Shown: piece by piece, positions 34,636 to 43,640 of the stretch | How the letters are laid out: each line of letters starts with the position of its first letter | Position numbering within the stretch: position 1 is the stretch's first letter | Assembly: GCF_025751495.1 (NCBI RefSeq) | Contig: NZ_JAOWKZ010000001.1 | Span: 565,920-629,919 of the forward strand | Reading direction: 5' to 3' | Origin: Albidovulum litorale | GTDB taxonomy: Bacteria; Pseudomonadota; Alphaproteobacteria; Rhodobacterales; Rhodobacteraceae | Length of the DNA stretch: 64,000 nucleotides | Made by a program: the position numbers and the translations under genes | The notes under the pieces: generated by a model | Database searches by the model: none | What the model was told of the DNA's origin: nothing | Seen by the model: only the letters and a program-made list of their open reading frames with translations

Positions 34636-35304
34636 TCAGCTCAGCGCCATCGCGTCCATGAGCGAGCGGAAAAGCACCGATCCGTCGGACCCGCCATGCG
34701 CCGCCTCGGCCATACGCTCGGGATGCGGCATCATGCCAAGGACCCTGCGATTGGCCGAGAGAACACCCGCGATGTCGGCCGTGGCCCCGTTCGGGTTCTC
34801 GACATAGGTGAAGGCGATGCGGTCGTCGCCTTTCAGGCGGTTCAGCCCATCTTCGTCGATCGTGTAATTTCCGTCGTGATGGGCGATCGGGATACGGATC
34901 GTCTGACCCTTCGTCCAGCCTGCGGTATAGGCGCTGTCGGCCGTCGCGACCTTCAGGTCAAGCGCCTTGCAGACATATTTCAGCGTGGCGTTCCGCAAAA
35001 GCGCACCGGGCAGCAGGCCGGTTTCGGTCAGAACCTGAAAGCCGTTGCAGATGCCGATGACATAGCCGCCCTTTTCAGCAAAGGCCTTGACCGACGCGGC
35101 GACCGGTGACTGCGCCGCAATCGCGCCACAGCGCAGGTAGTCGCCGAAGGAGAATCCTCCCGGAATGCCGACGATATCGGTCCCTGTGGGCAAATCGCTG
35201 TCCTTGTGCCAGACCTTCACCACCTCGGCCCCAGCGCGTTCGAAGGCGACGGCCAGATCGCGGTCGCAGTTCGATCCGGGGAAGGTGATGACGGCGGCTT
35301 TCAT
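34636..35304 (-). CDS. purQ: phosphoribosylformylglycinamidine synthase subunit PurQ
   Basis: Glutamine amidotransferase subunit of FGAM synthase, supplying ammonia to PurL in purine synthesis. At 222 residues it has the usual length. The nucleophile is C86 in GICNGFQ, and the His-Glu of the triad are in MMPHPERM near residues 193-197. It requires PurS and PurL; purS and purC lie 4.4 kb away on the same strand, with four unrelated genes between them, which departs from the usual compact purC-purS-purQ order. Confidence 0.97.
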   Translation of the reverse strand: MKAAVITFPGSNCDRDLAVAFERAGAEVVKVWHKDSDLPTGTDIVGIPGGFSFGDYLRCGAIAAQSPVAASVKAFAEKGGYVIGICNGFQVLTETGLLPGALLRNATLKYVCKALDLKVATADSAYTAGWTKGQTIRIPIAHHDGNYTIDEDGLNRLKGDDRIAFTYVENPNGATADIAGVLSANRRVLGMMPHPERMAEAAHGGSDGSVLFRSLMDAMALS

Positions 35305-35412
35305 GGGGCAATCTCCTCGGGCCTCGTTCCGTCCCGGCCCATAACGCAAAGCCACGGAACATGAAAGACACGAGTTCTTTGCAGCAGCAAATCGGTGGCC
35401 CGGGCCCGTCCT

Positions 35413-35790
35413 CTAGAAGACGAATGGCGCGATCCAGGCGTGCCGTCCCTCGGTATACACCTCCTGGCTCGGCGCGGGGAAATCCGGATCACCGAATGCG
35501 CCGACAGCGATCGCGTACATGTCGGGCTTCCTCAACGGTTCCCAGAACACCGTCGATCCGCAGCCAACGCAAAAATGGAACTTCAGCAGATATCCGGAAT
35601 CCGATGAACGGCTGAAGGTGTGAAATTGACCCTGAACGCGTACTCTTTCCTTGCGGAAAAATGCCGCCACGCCAAATGGCGCACCTGTTCGTTTTTGGCA
35701 TGCGGTGCAATGGCATGCGGAAACAAGTTCAGGTTCCCCCGAACAACGGACCAAAAGCTTGCCGCATGAACAGGTTGCCTCGCGCACCAT
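35413..35790 (-). CDS. GFA-family zinc protein (CENP-V/GFA domain)
   Basis: A 125-residue protein of the GFA/CENP-V fold. Zinc ligands are visible as CSCGKLLVRC, CHCTACQKRTG and FCVGCGSTVFWE. The founding member was described as glutathione-dependent formaldehyde-activating, but most family members have no proven activity. The start at 35790 follows GGGGAGGATGTG. It is divergent from the SulP transporter gene. Whether it has any link to the alcohol dehydrogenase nearby is unknown. Confidence 0.9.
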   Translation of the reverse strand: MVREATCSCGKLLVRCSGEPELVSACHCTACQKRTGAPFGVAAFFRKERVRVQGQFHTFSRSSDSGYLLKFHFCVGCGSTVFWEPLRKPDMYAIAVGAFGDPDFPAPSQEVYTEGRHAWIAPFVF

Positions 35791-36023
35791 CACATCCTCC
35801 CCTTCAACCCGGCTCGTCCGCACCGTTGTCACCAGTGTATTTAGCCCTGAATGTGCCACCCCGCGAAATCGAAAATAAGGGGCAGGCTGCAGGGAACATG
35901 TGCAGGTGCCCTGCAGCGACGGGAACGCAGCCATTCCGAAAAATCGACCCTCCGGGGTTTCACCCCCATCCAATCGCGGTTACACGGGCCGCTGCGAACA
36001 GACCCAATCCCCGAGGTTTCCCG

Positions 36024-37619
36024 ATGACCCGCTCCGCGCTTGCGGCCTTTGCCGCTGCCGTGTCGCCGACCCATGCGCCGGCCTTCCCGCTGTCGGTGGC
36101 AGCACTCAGGACCGAGCTGCTTTCGGGGCTGACGGTGGCGCTCGCCCTCGTGCCCGAGGCGGTGGCCTTTGCCTTCGTCGCAGGCGTCCATCCCCTTGTC
36201 GGGCTTTACGCGGCCTTCCTCGTCGGACTGATCACCGCGCTCATCGGCGGACGGCCCGGCATGATCTCGGGCGCAACCGGAGCACTTGCGGTTGTCATGG
36301 TGTCGCTCGTCGCGAGCCATGGGGCCGAATACCTGTTCGCTGCCGTTGTCCTCATGGGGATACTCCAGATCGCGGCCGGGCTGCTTAAGCTCGGCAAGTT
36401 CATCCGCCTTGTGCCGCATCCGGTGATGCTCGGTTTCGTCAACGGGCTCGCCATCGTGATCGGCCTTGCCCAATTGGAACAATTCCGCCTGCCCGACGGC
36501 AATGGCGGCCATGTCTGGATGACGGGCTGGCCCCTCGTCACCATGCTGGCACTGGTGGCGGCGACCATGGCGATCATCTGGGTCATGCCACGGATCACGC
36601 GGGCCATCCCCGCACCCTTGGCCGGAATCGGTATCGTCGCAGCGCTGGTCATCGGTTTCGGCATCGAAGTGCCGCGCGTCGGCGATCTGGCCTCGATCAA
36701 GGGCGGCCTGCCCGCCTTCCACCTGCCCACCGTGCCCTTCAGCATGGAGACGCTGAAGATCATCCTGCCCTATTCGGTGATCCTCGCCGCCATCGGCCTG
36801 ATCGAGAGTCTTTTGACGCTGAACCTCGTGGGGGAAATTACCGGCAAGCGCGGCGGCGCGAGCCAGGAATGTGTGGCCCAGGGTGTGGCCAATACCGTGA
36901 CCGGTTTCTTCGGCGGCATGGGCGGCTGCGCGATGATCGGCCAGTCAATGATCAACGTGACCTCGGGCGGGCGCACCCGTGTCGCGGCGACCGCTGCCGC
37001 GCTCTTCCTCCTGTCATTCATCCTCTTCGCCTCGCCGCTCATCGAACAGATCCCGCTCGCTGCCCTTGTCGGCGTCATGTTCATGGTCGTCATCGGCACC
37101 TTCGCCTGGCAGAGCTTCCGGGTGCTGAGGAAAGTGCCGCGCGTCGATGCGGTGGTGATCATCCTCGTGACCGCGATCACGGTCGCGACCGACCTTGCGA
37201 CCGCCGTCGTCGCCGGTGTCATCGTCTCGGCGCTGGCCTATGCCTGGCAGAACGCCAAGCGCATCCATGCGACGACGGCTGAGGAGGACGGCGCCAAGGT
37301 CTACCGGATCGAGGGGCCTTTGTTCTTTGGCTCGACCGACGGGTTTGCCGAACTCTTCACCCCCGAAACCGATCCCGCCCGGGTCATCGTGGATTTCGAT
37401 GGCAGCCGCGTCGCCGACCAGTCCGCCCTCGCCGCCATCGAGGCCTTGGCCGCACGCTACGAGGCGCAGGGAAAGACATTGGTCCTGCGCCATCTCAGCC
37501 GCGATTGCCACGCGCTTCTGAACCGCGCGGGCCAGCTGATGGTCGACAGCGAGGATGACCCCGATTACGGCATCGCGGTGGATTACGGTGTGAAGGCCGG
37601 GGTTCTGGGTGGTCACTGA
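36024..37619 (+). CDS. SulP-family inorganic anion transporter with STAS domain
   Basis: Inner-membrane transporter of 531 residues. The N-terminal transmembrane domain opens with LLSGLTVALALVPEAVAFAFVAGVHPLVGLYAAF (diagnostic core VALALVPEAVAFAFVAG) and includes the conserved region GFFGGMGGCAMIGQSMIN. A shortened C-terminal STAS domain follows from about 420 (VIVDFDGSRVADQSALAAIEAL). Family members carry sulfate, bicarbonate or other anions; the substrate here is not identifiable. The start ATG at 36024 gives a short cytosolic N terminus; in-frame codons further upstream are not used by the family. Confidence 0.93.
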   Translation: MTRSALAAFAAAVSPTHAPAFPLSVAALRTELLSGLTVALALVPEAVAFAFVAGVHPLVGLYAAFLVGLITALIGGRPGMISGATGALAVVMVSLVASHGAEYLFAAVVLMGILQIAAGLLKLGKFIRLVPHPVMLGFVNGLAIVIGLAQLEQFRLPDGNGGHVWMTGWPLVTMLALVAATMAIIWVMPRITRAIPAPLAGIGIVAALVIGFGIEVPRVGDLASIKGGLPAFHLPTVPFSMETLKIILPYSVILAAIGLIESLLTLNLVGEITGKRGGASQECVAQGVANTVTGFFGGMGGCAMIGQSMINVTSGGRTRVAATAAALFLLSFILFASPLIEQIPLAALVGVMFMVVIGTFAWQSFRVLRKVPRVDAVVIILVTAITVATDLATAVVAGVIVSALAYAWQNAKRIHATTAEEDGAKVYRIEGPLFFGSTDGFAELFTPETDPARVIVDFDGSRVADQSALAAIEALAARYEAQGKTLVLRHLSRDCHALLNRAGQLMVDSEDDPDYGIAVDYGVKAGVLGGH

Positions 37620-37639
37620 CCCCCGGGCAATGACGCGGA

Positions 37640-38683
37640 TTACTGCGCGAAATCGGTAATGACCGCGACGCCGGGCGGCGTCGGGCCGTCGAAGGCCGCA
37701 AGCTCGGTCGAGGCATCGGAAAGCGCCACGCGGCGGGCGATGAGCGGGGTCAGGTCCACCTGCCCGGCTTCGATGAGGCTCAGAAGGCTCGGGTAGCGCC
37801 ATGCGGGCATGCCGCGCGTGCCATAAAGGGCCAGCTGGCCGGAATAGACCGCATCCATCGGCAGGGTCATCTGCGTATGTTTTCCGGCGGGCATGCCGAT
37901 CTGCACCATGCGTCCGAGTTTCCGCAGGCATTTCAAGGCGCTTACGGTGGTTTCCGCAATCCCCAGCGCTTCGACCGCGACATGCGCGCCGCCGCCGGTG
38001 ATCTCGCGGATGGCTTCGTGGGCGTCACAGGTTGAGGCATTGACCGTGGCATCTGCACCATGGGCGCTTGCATGGGCAAGCTTGTCCTCGACCACATCGA
38101 CCATGACCACCCTTGCGCCGATGGCTTTCGCCAGCAACAACGCCGAGAGCCCCACGCCGCCGCTGCCGAAGACCGCGAGCCATTCGCCCGGCTGAAGCGC
38201 GGCGCGGCCCGTCAACCCGTGCCAGGCCGTCGTGACCCGGCAACCAAGGGCAGCCGCCAATGCGGGGTCCATCGCCTCGGGCAAAGCCGTCAGGTTGTGA
38301 TCGGCGCGCGGCACCGCAATCCTCTCGGCAAAGGCGCCGGGATGGGTGAAACCGGGAATGACCTGTGTCGGGCAGGTCGTCTGGTTTCCCGCCGCACAGG
38401 ACGGGCACTGGCCGCAAGCGAGGATGAATGGCGCTATGACGCGGTCGCCGCGACGCCAACGGGTCACCCGCGCGCCCACCTCTTCAACCACGCCGCAATA
38501 TTCGTGGCCCGGCACATGCGGGAGCGAAACGTCCGGGTCCGAGCCGGTCCATGAATGCCAGTCCGACCGGCAGACACCGCAGGCCAGCACCTTCAGGACC
38601 ACCCCGTCCTCAGGGCAATCCGGGTCGGCAATGGATGCCAGTTCAAGAGGCGCACGAAACTTGGTCAGGACGGCGGCGCGCAT
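37640..38683 (-). CDS. zinc-dependent alcohol dehydrogenase
   Basis: Medium-chain dehydrogenase of 347 residues. Catalytic zinc ligands are C38 (ACGVCRSD) and H60-E61 (VPGHEY); the structural zinc site is CGQCPSCAAGNQTTC; the NAD(P)-binding turn is GSGGVGLSAL. Start at 38683 after GGAGAG. It resembles the YjgB/AdhP-like group that oxidises alcohols or reduces aldehydes. It is 46 bases downstream of a DMT transporter gene on the same strand and probably shares its transcript. The two genes lie in the insertion between purS and purQ. Confidence 0.92.
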   Translation of the reverse strand: MRAAVLTKFRAPLELASIADPDCPEDGVVLKVLACGVCRSDWHSWTGSDPDVSLPHVPGHEYCGVVEEVGARVTRWRRGDRVIAPFILACGQCPSCAAGNQTTCPTQVIPGFTHPGAFAERIAVPRADHNLTALPEAMDPALAAALGCRVTTAWHGLTGRAALQPGEWLAVFGSGGVGLSALLLAKAIGARVVMVDVVEDKLAHASAHGADATVNASTCDAHEAIREITGGGAHVAVEALGIAETTVSALKCLRKLGRMVQIGMPAGKHTQMTLPMDAVYSGQLALYGTRGMPAWRYPSLLSLIEAGQVDLTPLIARRVALSDASTELAAFDGPTPPGVAVITDFAQ

Positions 38684-38729
38684 GGCGAATCTCTCCGGCT
38701 CCGGTGATTTTGGCGCGACCATGCACCGA

Positions 38730-39644
38730 TCACGCCCGCTTTGGAACAAGGTCGAAGGCGATCAGGCTTCCAAAGACCAATGTCACGCCAAGGGCCTGTA
38801 GCGGCGACAGGGTCTCGCCAACCAGAATGACGGCGAAGGCGATCATCATGATCGGCTCGAGGATCGACAGGACGGACGCCTTGGTCGCACCGAGGATCGT
38901 CGCGGCGATGAAAAAGAAGAGGTATCCGAGAGTGAAGCTGACGCCCGCAGCAAGAACCCATCCCCAACCCACCGCATTGGCCGGAAAGCGCATCGGCTGC
39001 ATGGCACCGGTCAGCGGGCCAAGAACCGCGAGCAGAATGAAATACGCCCCCGCCCAGAGTGTCATATGAAGATTTGCCCGTACGGCGCCAAGCGCGATCG
39101 AGGTATCGGTGGTGGCAAGAACCGTAACCGCGATACCAAGCGAGGACACCAAGGCAAGGGCGATACCGGTCAGGTTCGCGTTTTCAAGGCTGACTCCAAG
39201 GGCCAGCGCAAGGCCGAGAAACGCAAGGATCATGCAGATCACCTCGGCACGACCCAGGCGCGTCAGGCCACGAAAGTGGTTCACGGCCGCTACGAAGAAC
39301 GGAAAGGTGAAGAACAGCACGCTCGCGAGGCTAACGTCGATATAGGCGACCGCGCTCATCCCGCCCCCGGCTGAAAAGAGCATCGCTATGCCAGCGAGCG
39401 CGGTTTTTCTTACGAACGGCCTCGGAATAGACAGCATATTGCCGCGCATCCGCAGGAAGACCGCAAGACCGGTGACGGCGACAACCGCACGGATCACCAG
39501 CACCGCGATTGGGTTTGCCCCCTCGCCATAGGCAAGCTTCGCCGCATTCGGCATGAGCCCGATGAAGAGCGCCGCGACGATGATGAAGAAAAGGCCAAGA
39601 AACCGACTTCCGGCAGCGTGGGCCGAAGCATCCCCTTGCGCCAT
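38730..39644 (-). CDS. DMT-superfamily (EamA) transporter 3
   Basis: A 304-residue ten-helix inner-membrane transporter with two EamA repeats. Start at ATG 39644 is preceded by GGGGGAAGGG; a GTG five codons earlier is in frame but overlaps that site. Repeat one includes AVVAVTGLAVFLRMRGN and VSLASVLFFTFPFFVAAVNHF; repeat two ends TKASVLSILEPIMMIAFAVILVGE, the classic EP-containing helix. It could export an amino acid or nucleobase-like compound; nothing in the sequence decides this. Confidence 0.91.
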   Translation of the reverse strand: MAQGDASAHAAGSRFLGLFFIIVAALFIGLMPNAAKLAYGEGANPIAVLVIRAVVAVTGLAVFLRMRGNMLSIPRPFVRKTALAGIAMLFSAGGGMSAVAYIDVSLASVLFFTFPFFVAAVNHFRGLTRLGRAEVICMILAFLGLALALGVSLENANLTGIALALVSSLGIAVTVLATTDTSIALGAVRANLHMTLWAGAYFILLAVLGPLTGAMQPMRFPANAVGWGWVLAAGVSFTLGYLFFFIAATILGATKASVLSILEPIMMIAFAVILVGETLSPLQALGVTLVFGSLIAFDLVPKRA

Positions 39645-39742
39645 GTGCCCTTCCCCCACCAGTGCTTGGCGACGGAGAAGGCTAGCGCCGGGTCATGCGA
39701 AAGGCAATTTTATTACAGCGGACCGAAAAACCCAGGCGACGT

Positions 39743-39982
39743 TCAGGCGATCTCGACCGTGTATTTCTCGATCACGGTATTGGCGAGAAGCTTCTCGCAC
39801 ATCGCCTTGACCTCGGCCTCGGCCGCCGCCTTGTCGGTCGCGGCCAGATCAAGCTCGATCACCTTGCCCTGACGCACGCCCTCCACGCCGGAAAAACCGA
39901 GCGTGCCAAGCGCATGTTTCACCGCCTCGCCCTGCGGGTCGAGAACGCCATCCTTCAGCATGACATGGACACGGGCTTTCAT
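39743..39982 (-). CDS. purS: phosphoribosylformylglycinamidine synthase subunit PurS
   Basis: Small dimerising subunit of FGAM synthase, 79 residues, with the standard opening KARVHVMLKDGVLDPQGEAV and the LGFSGVEGVRQGKVIEL strand. PurS bridges PurQ and PurL. The gene follows purC by 14 bases and is expected to be co-transcribed with it. Confidence 0.96.
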   Translation of the reverse strand: MKARVHVMLKDGVLDPQGEAVKHALGTLGFSGVEGVRQGKVIELDLAATDKAAAEAEVKAMCEKLLANTVIEKYTVEIA

Positions 39983-39996
39983 CGGATCGGGGCCTT

Positions 39997-40758
39997 TCAG
40001 TTGATCAGCGTCGGTTTCGACATATGGGTGGCCTGCGTCGGCAGCACGCCAAGGCGGCGGGCGACCTCGCTATAGGCATCGGCCAGATCGCCGAGATCGC
40101 GGCGGAACACGTCCTTGTCCAGCTTCTGGCCGGTCTTGATGTCCCACAGCCGGCACGAATCGGGGCTGATTTCGTCGGCCACGATCAGCCGCATGAAATC
40201 GCCGTCCCAGATCCGCCCGATCTCGATCTTGAAATCTATGAGCTTGATGCCGACGCCATAGAAAATGCCCGACAGGAAGTCGTTGACCCGAAGCGCGATG
40301 GAGACGATGTCGTCAAGGTCCTGCTGGTTGGCCCAGCCAAAGGCGACGATATATTCCTCGCTGACCATCGGATCGCCCAGCGCATCGTTCTTGTAGCTGT
40401 ATTCGACGATCGGGCGCGGCAGGGCGGTGCCCTCTTCCATGCCCAAACGCTTCGACAGCGACCCGGCCGCGAAATTGCGCACGATCACTTCCAGCGGAAT
40501 GATTTCCACCTGCCGGATCAGCTGCTCACGCATGTTCAGACGGCGGATGAAGTGGTTGGGGATGCCGATATTGGCGAGGCCCGTCATGAAATACTCGGAC
40601 AGGCGGTTGTTCAGAACGCCCTTGCCTTCGATCGTCGCCTTCTTCTGCGCGTTGAAGGCGGTGGCGTCGTCCTTGAAATACTGCACGAAGGTGCCGGGCT
40701 CGGGGCCTTCGTAGAGAATCTTCGCCTTGCCTTCGTAGATTTTCTTGCGACGTGCCAT
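39997..40758 (-). CDS. purC: SAICAR synthetase
   Basis: ATP-dependent ligase joining aspartate to CAIR in purine synthesis, 253 residues. Motifs include [44 protein letters not shown] and [10 protein letters not shown] with the [12 protein letters not shown] block, all canonical. It is divergent from the DUF1476 gene with a 169-base control region between them. Gene order purC-purS matches related genomes; purQ has been separated from them. Confidence 0.97.
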   Translation of the reverse strand: MARRKKIYEGKAKILYEGPEPGTFVQYFKDDATAFNAQKKATIEGKGVLNNRLSEYFMTGLANIGIPNHFIRRLNMREQLIRQVEIIPLEVIVRNFAAGSLSKRLGMEEGTALPRPIVEYSYKNDALGDPMVSEEYIVAFGWANQQDLDDIVSIALRVNDFLSGIFYGVGIKLIDFKIEIGRIWDGDFMRLIVADEISPDSCRLWDIKTGQKLDKDVFRRDLGDLADAYSEVARRLGVLPTQATHMSKPTLIN

Positions 40759-40927
40759 GCAAGCTCCGTTCGTATGGCGGAAAAACCCCGCCCCATCTTG
40801 CCGCCGCTATAGGACAACCACGCTTTCGCCGCAAGCCATTGGCCCCGGGGATCGCCTCAGGGCTTGCAGAGCCGGGGTGCTGCGGGCATATGAGGAATAA
40901 CGGACCACTTCCAGACGGGACCCAGCC

Positions 40928-41242
40928 ATGACCACATTCGACGACCGCGAGAACGCTTTCGAGAACAAGTTCGCTCATGACGAGGAAATGAAGTTCAAGG
41001 CCGAAGCGCGTCGCAACAAGCTTCTCGGCCTCTGGGCGGCCGGGCTCATGGGCAAGTCGGGCGACGATGCCGCGGCCTACGCAAAGGAAGTGGTCGCCGC
41101 CGATTTCGAGGAAGCGGGCGATGAGGATGTCTATCGCAAGGTCGCCGGTGATCTCGGCGCCTCGGCCAGCGAACAGACGATCCGCGCCAAGATGGCCGAG
41201 CTGATGATCGAGGCCAAGCGCCAGCTCATGGACGAGGCCTGA
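40928..41242 (+). CDS. DUF1476 / F1-ATPase inhibitor zeta-type protein
   Basis: A 104-residue helical protein of the DUF1476 family. The opening FDDRENAFENKFAHDEEMKFKAEARRNK (core FDDRENAFENKFAHD) is the inhibitory N-terminal segment described for the zeta subunit of Paracoccus denitrificans F1FO-ATP synthase, which blocks ATP hydrolysis. The rest is a four-helix bundle. That this copy inhibits ATPase is inferred from family membership. Divergent from purC; a hairpin follows it. Confidence 0.9.
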   Translation: MTTFDDRENAFENKFAHDEEMKFKAEARRNKLLGLWAAGLMGKSGDDAAAYAKEVVAADFEEAGDEDVYRKVAGDLGASASEQTIRAKMAELMIEAKRQLMDEA

Positions 41243-41273
41243 GGCCCGACCGCACCCGATCGCCATAAGGTCC

Positions 41274-41294
41274 GGACCGCCGTCAAGGCGGTCC
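41274..41294 (+). terminator. terminator-like hairpin after DUF1476
   Basis: GGACCGCC and GGCGGTCC form an eight-bp perfect stem with a five-base loop, 32 bases after the stop. The T-run is weak. Confidence 0.5.
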
Positions 41295-41483
41295 TATGCC
41301 ATTGGCCCTGAGCGTACCCATACAGCGAACTTGGCAATGAGCGACCTTGTGGACCGGCCGCGTTTTCGGCGGATTCACGATCATCATGAGAAAGATCGGT
41401 TTGAAAACCGCCCGCCGAAATGGCACATCGGGGCAAACGGGGACGCGACTGCCCCGGTACCGCATTGATGAAAGGCTTTCCCG

Positions 41484-42497
41484 ATGAGCGACCCGCTTTC
41501 CCGCCTCCTGGCGACGCGCGACTGGCTGCTGGCCGACGGCGCGACCGGCACCAATCTCTTCAACATGGGGCTGACTGCGGGTGAGGCGCCGGAACTGTGG
41601 AACACCGACAAGCCGGACAATATCCGTACGCTCTACAAGAGCGCGGTGGATGCCGGGTCAGACATCTTCCTGACCAACACCTTCGGCGGCAATGCAAGCC
41701 GGATGAAGCTGCACAATGCGCAGGGCCGGGTGCGCGAGTTGAACCGGATCGGCGCGGAACTGGGGCGCGAAATCGCCGATGCGGCGGGCCGCACCGTCAT
41801 CGTTGCGGGCTCCATGGGCCCGACGGGCGAGATCATGGCGCCGATGGGCTCGCTGACGCATGAGATCGCGGTCGAGATGTTCCACGAACAGGCCGAGGGG
41901 CTGAAAGAGGGCGGCGTCGATGTGCTCTGGGTGGAGACGATCTCCGCGCCAGAGGAATATGCCGCCGCCGCCGAGGCCTGCGGCCGCGCGGGCATGCCCT
42001 GGTGCGGCACGATGAGCTTCGACACCGCCGGGCGCACAATGATGGGCATGACCTCAGCCGCGATGGCCGCGATGGTCGAGAAGCTGCCGAACCCGCCCCT
42101 GGCTTTCGGCGCCAATTGCGGCGTGGGGGCGGCGGACCTCATGCGCACCGTGCTTGGCTTCGTCGCGGCGGGCCCCGAACGGCCGATCATCGCCAAGGGC
42201 AATGCCGGCATCCCGAAATACCATGACGGCCATATCCATTATGACGGCACGCCGGACCTGATGGCCGAATATGCCGTGCTCGCGCGCGATGCGGGCGCCA
42301 CGATCATCGGCGGCTGCTGCGGCACGATGCCCGAACATCTCGCCGCGATGCGGGAAGCGCTTGAGACCCGCCCGCGCGGGGCACGCCCGACCCTCGACGA
42401 GATCGCGGCAAAGCTCGGCGGCTTTTCTTCGGCCTCGGACGGCACCGGCGACGACGCGGCTCCGGGGCGCGAACGACGCGGCCGCCGGCGCGGCTGA
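41484..42497 (+). CDS. bmt: homocysteine S-methyltransferase (betaine/split MetH type)
   Basis: A 337-residue zinc methyltransferase of the homocysteine-binding barrel family. Opening DGATGTNLFNMGL, the SMGPTGE loop, and zinc-ligand cysteines in FGANCGVGA and GGCCGTMPEH are all present. The C terminus is a charged, Arg-rich tail. It could use betaine, or serve as the homocysteine half of a split cobalamin-dependent methionine synthase with the corrinoid protein encoded at 44889. From memory, roseobacters use such a split enzyme. Start ATG at 41484 follows GAAAGG. Confidence 0.9.
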   Translation: MSDPLSRLLATRDWLLADGATGTNLFNMGLTAGEAPELWNTDKPDNIRTLYKSAVDAGSDIFLTNTFGGNASRMKLHNAQGRVRELNRIGAELGREIADAAGRTVIVAGSMGPTGEIMAPMGSLTHEIAVEMFHEQAEGLKEGGVDVLWVETISAPEEYAAAAEACGRAGMPWCGTMSFDTAGRTMMGMTSAAMAAMVEKLPNPPLAFGANCGVGAADLMRTVLGFVAAGPERPIIAKGNAGIPKYHDGHIHYDGTPDLMAEYAVLARDAGATIIGGCCGTMPEHLAAMREALETRPRGARPTLDEIAAKLGGFSSASDGTGDDAAPGRERRGRRRG

Positions 42498-42671
42498 ATC
42501 ACGCGAGGCGCGTTATCTGCGCCGCCTCGCACGCCGCGGGTTGCCCATGGCGCGATCCCGCGAACAGGTCGATTGACTTGGACTGATTCTGCGCCGGTCC
42601 GGGCCTGCTTTGGGCTATTTTGCCATTCGTGTTACACTATGCTGACCGCCCCCCGGAGGGAGGATACAGCG

Positions 42672-43568
42672 TTGCACCTGCGCCTCGTCGTACAAATTCG
42701 ATTGCTTTTTTTGGTGGTTCTGATGCCCGGCATGGCGGCAGCGCAGAATCTGGTTTCCCTTGCCTCCTCTGGCGATATGACAGGCCTGAAGGCGGCATTG
42801 CCCGCAGAGTCGAACCCGGACCCGGAAACGCTCGCCAAACCGCTCTACTTTGCATCCCAGCGTGGACAGGACGAGGCCGTGGACTACCTGTTATCGGTAG
42901 GCGCCAACCCTGACTCTACGACTGAATTCGGCACCACGCTCGGGATCGCAGCGCGGAACAACCACACCGGGATCGTTGCCACCCTGCTTGCTGCCGGTGC
43001 CGATCCGAACCTGCCCGGCGGCGAAGATTTGACGATGCCGCTCCATGAGGCCGCCGAGCGTGGCGCAATCGAATCCGCCCGCCTCTTGCTGGGACACGGC
43101 GCCGATGTGAATGCGGTTACCCTTCGATACGGTTGGCCCGCAATTCAGTATGCAGGATCGAAGGACCGAAGCGAGATGGTCGCGTTTCTGCGGGACATGG
43201 GCGCCGGTCCGGCGCCAGTGGATGCGCTCACGCCGGGGGAACTTGAATCGGCCGACCCGGAGGAAGGACGCGTGCTAGCCTACGAATGCGGCGGGTGCCA
43301 TGGCCTGACACCCGGCGAAATCAACACAGGCCAACATCCCGGCCCCAACCTGGTCGGCGTGGTAGGCCGGACCAAGGCGTCGGTCGAAGGCTTTCCCTAT
43401 ACCGAGGAGATGAAGGCACAGACGGGAAACTGGACCCCCGAAGACCTCAACGTTTTTCTCGCCGATCCATTCAATATCGTACCCGGAACCGACATGACCC
43501 GTGGCGGTCAGCCTGATCGCGCCGCGCGGATCGCCATCATTGCATACCTCGCCAGTCTTACGCCCTAG
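42672..43568 (+). CDS. secreted ankyrin-repeat/cytochrome c fusion
   Basis: A 298-residue periplasmic protein. TTG at 42672 is chosen because a strong GGAGGGAGGA site is eight bases before it and a clean signal peptide (cut after A24) starts there. Ankyrin repeats cover about 33-180 (SSGDMTGLKAALPA, SQRGQDEAVDYLLSVGANPD, ARNNHTGIVATLLAAGADPN, AERGAIESARLLLGHGADVN, then a degenerate one). A cytochrome c domain follows at about 195-298 with haem motif CGGCH (206-210) and a distal Met near 275 (PGTDM). It should be an electron carrier joined to a protein-binding scaffold. The partner is unknown. Confidence 0.88.
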   Translation: MHLRLVVQIRLLFLVVLMPGMAAAQNLVSLASSGDMTGLKAALPAESNPDPETLAKPLYFASQRGQDEAVDYLLSVGANPDSTTEFGTTLGIAARNNHTGIVATLLAAGADPNLPGGEDLTMPLHEAAERGAIESARLLLGHGADVNAVTLRYGWPAIQYAGSKDRSEMVAFLRDMGAGPAPVDALTPGELESADPEEGRVLAYECGGCHGLTPGEINTGQHPGPNLVGVVGRTKASVEGFPYTEEMKAQTGNWTPEDLNVFLADPFNIVPGTDMTRGGQPDRAARIAIIAYLASLTP

Positions 43569-43640
43569 AAACGAAAGAATTGCGCAGATCTGAAGATTTT
43601 GCAGCATCTGTTGCACAATATGTGCGTTCAAGACCGCAAG

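Noticed and set aside
41295-41483. SAM-type riboswitch upstream of the homocysteine methyltransferase
   Set aside because: Some strings near 41455-41480 recall SAM-II/SAM-V cores, but I could not lay out the full pseudoknot; a covariance-model search would decide.
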